This document shows positions 59,525-64,000 of a stretch of 64,000 bases of DNA, in pieces. The stretch is from the NCBI GenBank assembly GCA_017562135.1, contig QEYB01000290.1:248001-312000 (forward strand), given 5' to 3'. The DNA comes from Dipylidium caninum. Lineage: Eukaryota > Platyhelminthes > Cestoda > Cyclophyllidea > Dipylidiidae. Below the pieces are notes generated by a model. That model saw only the letters and a program-made list of their open reading frames with translations. It did no database searches and had not been told where the DNA came from. Position 1 is the stretch's first letter; the number at the start of each line of letters is the position of its first letter. The translations under genes and the position numbers were made by a program.

Positions 59525-62250
59525 CACAGCATCCAGCGTCCACTTTAGCCACCCTCACGTTTCTAGCTATGCGATAACGAGTTCCTTTGCAATTCTGAAA
59601 GGAATAGATGGCAATTCACCAGTACCACTCTCCGCCGAAATATGTTTTATCATCCAAAAAAAACTCCCCGCTACATTTGTATGAAACTGACCACTTTCAG
59701 ATTTAAGTTTAAAGAAGAAAAAAGAAGACCCAGGTTCTAGTTATAGTTTCATGTTGAAAAGTGACCCATCAGAAGAACAGTTTGACAACTCACGCATCCA
59801 TCCCTCGGTCTCCTTATTCTTTTCAGTATAACAGCATCCGTCGGATCGTTACAACCTGTTATAAAAAACAAAAACGACTGGTTTTAAGTGAAGGCGCGCC
59901 GAAGTTAAATTCACCTTGGAAGTAAAATTAACTTACGCATTAGAGCGCTTTTCGGCACTCTGGTCTTCTTCAAATAGATCAAGCCACCTTCACATATGTT
60001 ACCTAAAACCAGCTAAGTTGGGTGAGTTTTTGCCTGAATTATAGGGTGCAAAGTTATCTCCTATCCCAGTGTCATGACTTTAGTCCCCGGGGGGGGGGGA
60101 GAACGGGGGGGGTTCATATGCGAAAGTTGGTGTCGGTTGACTGTTTAAGGGTAGAAGGCGTCTATTTTCGCAAAACAAGTAGCCGTATGATATCAAGTGT
60201 TATAGACAGGCAAGAATTTTAATCGAAGTTACAAATAGTCTCGACCATGGACAAAACTATTTGGATTTCAAATGATTGAAGCAAATGAATCACTAGCTCC
60301 ACGTCGTCGTGTTTTCCAAGATATCCTCCACTGAGTAACCACATGATAAGTTAATTTTAAGGTTACGCGACACTCGATGATGTGATCGTTTGACATCAAA
60401 ATGTCAGCATCACCTCTACCATCATTCAGACGAACAACTTGCCAGACCTTACACATGTCAGCTCAACTGCAACATCTTGGCCCTTCCCCGTGAGTCATGA
60501 CTTCTGTCGTCAGGCAAAAATAATGTCGCCATTGTAAATAACATTAGTATAGATAGAGCGTTTGCTCAAATGGACGCCTCATACATCTCCGTTGACAGAC
60601 CGCAGTAAGGACAAAGACTCTCAACGGATGAATAATGTGAAGCTTGCGTAGAATGTGGCGCCTACAAACATTTCACTTCTTTGATCCTTTAAGCATGATT
60701 TCAAAAAGTAATAACATTTTAACTCGACACGGGGAGTAAAGTGGGTGTTTTGAATGTGTCTGCATGGTGCCACGTAGAAAAGTGAGGGTTTCGACATAAA
60801 AAAGCAATCGATGTAATGAAAAATAATTTATGAATACGTACAAGGTCCCGCTCGCTCAATCATTCTTCCACACACACAAGGTTCTCCACGAGAGGACAAG
60901 GAGGAGGCTGAAACAAAAAAAGGGAGGAAAGTTAGTTATTTAGTTGAAATCACAAAGGAATTAGTTAACCACAAGAAAGGGAAGGTGCAGCTTAACTAAT
61001 TATGTTGATTTGGAAATCGGGATAAAAAGGTAAAAATCGAAGGTTGTGAATAAATAACTTGTCGAATCCCGTTTCTATCGAATGAATGCTTAGTTGGAAA
61101 GACTTACAGCGTGCCGCTCTGTTGTGGGAGGAGTCCGATCCAGAGCTATGGTCTACAAATAAGTGGTTATCACAGAGCTTAGGTTTAGTCACTCCAGTCT
61201 CGGCGGACCGCCAACTTGGGGCAGCACGGGAAGGTGGCCGGTTGACAAAAAGGCCCACTTTGTTTCCTACCATAACTTCTGAGAGGTATAGATTTCGGTC
61301 AACAATGGCAAGTGTTTTGAGCACCTGCTTTATTTGTCATAGCATCATCACTCCAATATCAGCCAACAGTATTTCATGGAGTTTTTTTATTGAGGTGCCC
61401 CAATGAGTTCCACGTGAAATGGAAACGTCATTTCAGTGTATAAGTAAAGTTAAGAAAGTATGCAGCATTCTAAAATACTTACCCCTGCACGGTTGTCGGC
61501 TAACGCAACGACGACCGCGAGAAATTGGTCGGCATCGCAAAATCTGCACGTATTCGTCTGTAAAAGGGATATCCAAAGTGTAAATTGCCTATTATATATG
61601 GTAAGTAGTTCATGAAGTCAAAAGACAAAAAAGTAGTGTCCTATTAAGGGATACAATCGCCTTGCCTTTCTGTCCCGGACAGACATCACCTTCCACTCGG
61701 ACGACCGGCTCAGCTACAAGTGGCACATTAAATTTTACAAGAGTGAGAGCATACAGAATTTGTGTAAAAGGAGTAGGAGGCACGAGCTTGCAGCACCGAG
61801 CCTCGACAAAAGAAATTATATAGTAACTTTGGTAATATCACATCAACCAGCCTTGCTATACCTTTTAGTTAAACATCATGAAAGTGCAAATAATTTAATT
61901 CTGTAAAGACACGGTCTACAAGAAGTCATTCAATCTCATAAAAACAAGACGTAATTGTCTTCTTTGGTCAAAGTGAGACAAACCTTGTCACTACCACTTT
62001 TATTGCATTAAGGAGAAACAATGAATGGACTTTTTCTTTCAAATATACGTTATTTACTGGTGATGCGAACTTTAATGTAGGTTATATTCCCAGTCGTTCA
62101 CACCTCCTAAATATTCGGCAGAATGAGTGGCTGCATAATTCCTTTTTCCTCTCTTATTTTATACGTAAAAATACAGAAGTCAACTGACTGCGATAAGATG
62201 AGATGGCATACCTGGTCCTATACAGGGGCCTTGAGCTACCGGAACCAATT
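59525..62250 (-). CDS. Cysteine-rich, probably secreted protein of small exons (NTR-like?), partial
   Basis: Seven exons join in phase with good splice sites: 62250-62212, 61713-61655, 61557-61483, 61324-61108, 60907-60842, 59855-59794, 59594-59525. The product runs LVPVAQGPCIGPG, then VVRVEGDVCPG, TNTCRFCDADQFLAVVVALA, VLKTLAIVDRNLYLSEVMVG, a Ser-rich stretch, GEPCVCGRMIERAGPCC, NDPTDAVILKRIRRPRDGC, NCKGTRYRIARNVRVAKVDA and GCC. The pattern C-x2-C then a hydrophobic strand, a central strand region, and a later CxC block recalls netrin-like (NTR/TIMP-type) domains, but the match is by pattern only. Both ends are missing: the start lies further right (a possible exon near 63,110-63,200) and the end near 59.3 kb. 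Seven consistent junctions make a real gene very likely; the family is uncertain. Confidence 0.5.
60088..60112. repeat. Poly-G run, interrupted
   Basis: GGGGGGGGGGGG, then GAGAAC, then another run of eight G. It could form a G-quadruplex-like structure; it is also a likely place for sequencing error. Confidence 0.8.
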
Positions 62251-64000
62251 CTAATATCACAAACAATTGAGATGAGTTGTCAAAGTGGAGGGTAATTATA
62301 ATTTGTTGGGGTATATTACTAGTGACAAGGTTAATTATAAAATTTACATGTAATAATACATTCATCGTTGAAAATCTACAAGAAAGTGGTACTCAAAATA
62401 GTCTTACCTTATACTTCCGAGCGAATGGATTTACAGATCCTCACAAAGGACAGGTTTTTCTTTACTCACATATCTCAAAGGCAAGTGTCACTAGTAAAGG
62501 GTGATTGGCAATCGGGAAACTGTTGGTGCAGCTCATATTTATAAGGAGCGGAGAACTCCAACCGAACCTACAGCTTTATTGCTGTGGTGCAGGATTACTG
62601 CTGTTAGTTGCGGTTAACTTCAAGTTGCCGCAATGACGATGAATAGAGAGGAGGTTAACAGAAAGTTACGTGCAACTTGGTTGATGAGTCGCATTTCTTC
62701 TGACGGTGCCTACTTATTTTTACACAAACACTCTGGATGATTGGTGGTACATCCTTCGAGCCATCCTCCACTCAAAGAACCCCAGGTCTCAGACACTATA
62801 TTAAGGTGTTGTAACCTCAAGAAAGTCATTCAAGTCAGACTTGCAAATGTCATAATTATCTCTTCCCCGAAGTGTATCTGCATAAGTATAAACTAAAAAA
62901 CTGGACCGAATTTTGAAATAAACCCTAAACATACGTTAATTTATCAACTTGGCACCACAAACCATGCGGTTTCTTCATATCCTTATTATAAGCGAAAGCC
63001 GCTGTCATCACCACGCTCTCTGAACTCTTTCACTCTACATCTAACTTATTCATTACGTAATGACACAAAAAACGATGACTGTTGAGCTTAGGAAACCACT
63101 CCTCCCGAGCTCCTACCTTTGCCCCGTCCTGATGAACCAGAGGTCCACGACACCACTTCCCATTGTGGCATTTAAAGGAAATACGTGAACTTAGGAATAT
63201 GGCACATCAAACAAGATGTCTATCCAAACTAAGGTAGGCAAAGTTGTGTCCTCGCTTGGTAGCAAAGGCAGATTCAAGCTATTTAAATAAGTAGTGGTCT
63301 CCGCCGGGAGAGGCAAATAACAAAATCAGGACATACCTGTTCTCACTGTATCAAACCGAGCTACGATTACAAATGTACATTAATCATTCACTTGTTCAGT
63401 GAGAAAGAGAGCCATTTTCATTGGGATTTAAGGAACACGAGAGCTCCCTCAGTTTCAGTGATTTATGAAAGGGAAACTGCGAGAAAATTAGAATTATTCC
63501 TCCTTGGAAGATTGGGAAGCGATGTAATTTTCGATGCCTCAACTTTATAATCTCATTTTAACTACCAACAGGAATGCCTTTACATCAAATAACCTGTCTG
63601 CAGGCAGCGCAGCTATGGGCGCTCGGAAGAGACGTCGCAGCGACTTGAGTCCAGTGATTCGCCTTTAAGGCATCGTTAAGGCCACTAACCGATAGAACAG
63701 AAAGTTGGTCTATTGCCCACCTACTAAATGGTCTCTTCCAATTCCCCATCTATTGTTACAGCCCTATTTGGGAATGTGGACCAGAACCCCTCAACGGATA
63801 ACGAGAACCCGATAACACAAAATAAATAGTCTTAACTGCCATCCGAGATAAATGGAGTTGTCTCAAGTAGAGTTCCATGCATCAATGTTTAATGATATTC
63901 ACCCTACCGTCCGGAACTCCAAACAAATAACTCAGCGTCTTGCTTAAAATCATTAGGCCCAATTTGTGTATACGATGGGTTTTATTAACGAAAAGAAGAT
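62251..64000. other. Right end of window, few supported features
   Basis: Upstream part of the cysteine-rich gene is expected here. One candidate exon on the minus strand ends with an AAAG/GTAGG donor near 63,113 (FPLNATMGSGVVDLWF), but its phase does not fit the next known exon, so another exon would lie between. Otherwise nothing recognised. Confidence 0.35.

Noticed and set aside
1..64000. CRISPR arrays, bacterial operons, riboswitches, prophage, tRNA/rRNA genes, hammerhead ribozymes
   Set aside because: Eukaryotic intron-rich DNA; I scanned for direct-repeat arrays and the CTGATGA...GAAAC hammerhead core and saw none. tRNA genes cannot be excluded without a covariance search.

Overview
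The window is nuclear DNA of an animal, most likely a parasitic flatworm (tapeworm or fluke). Genes are split by GT-AG introns, many of only 33-46 bases, and the gene set is metazoan: SETD2, G-protein gamma, aminoacylase-1, ARF, CCDC25, PSME3IP1, an SRD5A3-type reductase and a TMEM127-like protein. Decayed mariner transposons are present. The flatworm call rests on intron size, possible trans-splice acceptors and overall style, so it is inference.

Layout. 1.7-3.9 kb (-): C2H2 zinc-finger gene with an internal frameshift. 5.6-14.8 kb (+): a 21-exon P5B-type cation ATPase whose exon phases nearly all match, but which carries two in-frame stops, a lost splice donor and a DKTGT to DKAGT change; I call it a recent pseudogene. 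15.5-16.7 kb (-): CCDC25, complete. 19.4-20.2 kb (-): TMEM127-like four-pass protein. 21.2-22.6 kb (+): aminoacylase-1, complete in four exons. 23.5-26.4 kb: two dead mariner elements, one with visible terminal inverted repeats. 27.5-28.4 kb (+): ARF GTPase. 30.3-31.5 kb (-): SRD5A3-type polyprenol reductase. 32.1-33.4 kb (+): PSME3IP1/FAM192A with a textbook U12-type AT-AC intron. 34.4-34.6 kb (-): G-protein gamma. 35.9-37.6 kb (+): arginine/serine-rich protein. 37.8-44.2 kb (+): SETD2-type H3K36 methyltransferase (AWS-SET-postSET-WW-SRI).

The most striking structure is a large inverted duplication. About 4.85 kb covering the 3' half of SETD2 and its downstream sequence (41,963-46,804) recurs in reverse orientation at 53,257-58,168. 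The arms face each other across a 6.45 kb spacer that holds a short membrane-protein ORF and a third mariner relic. The right arm is a SETD2 fragment without the SET domain and with its own frameshifts. From 59.5 to 62.3 kb (-) there is a gene of many tiny exons for a cysteine-rich, probably secreted protein.

Single-base indels break reading frames in several otherwise good genes (zinc finger, TMEM127-like, SETD2 twice, right arm), mostly in or beside short homopolymer runs. Uncorrected sequencing error is therefore a serious alternative to real gene decay for the indels. It is less likely for the ATPase lesions, which are all substitutions.
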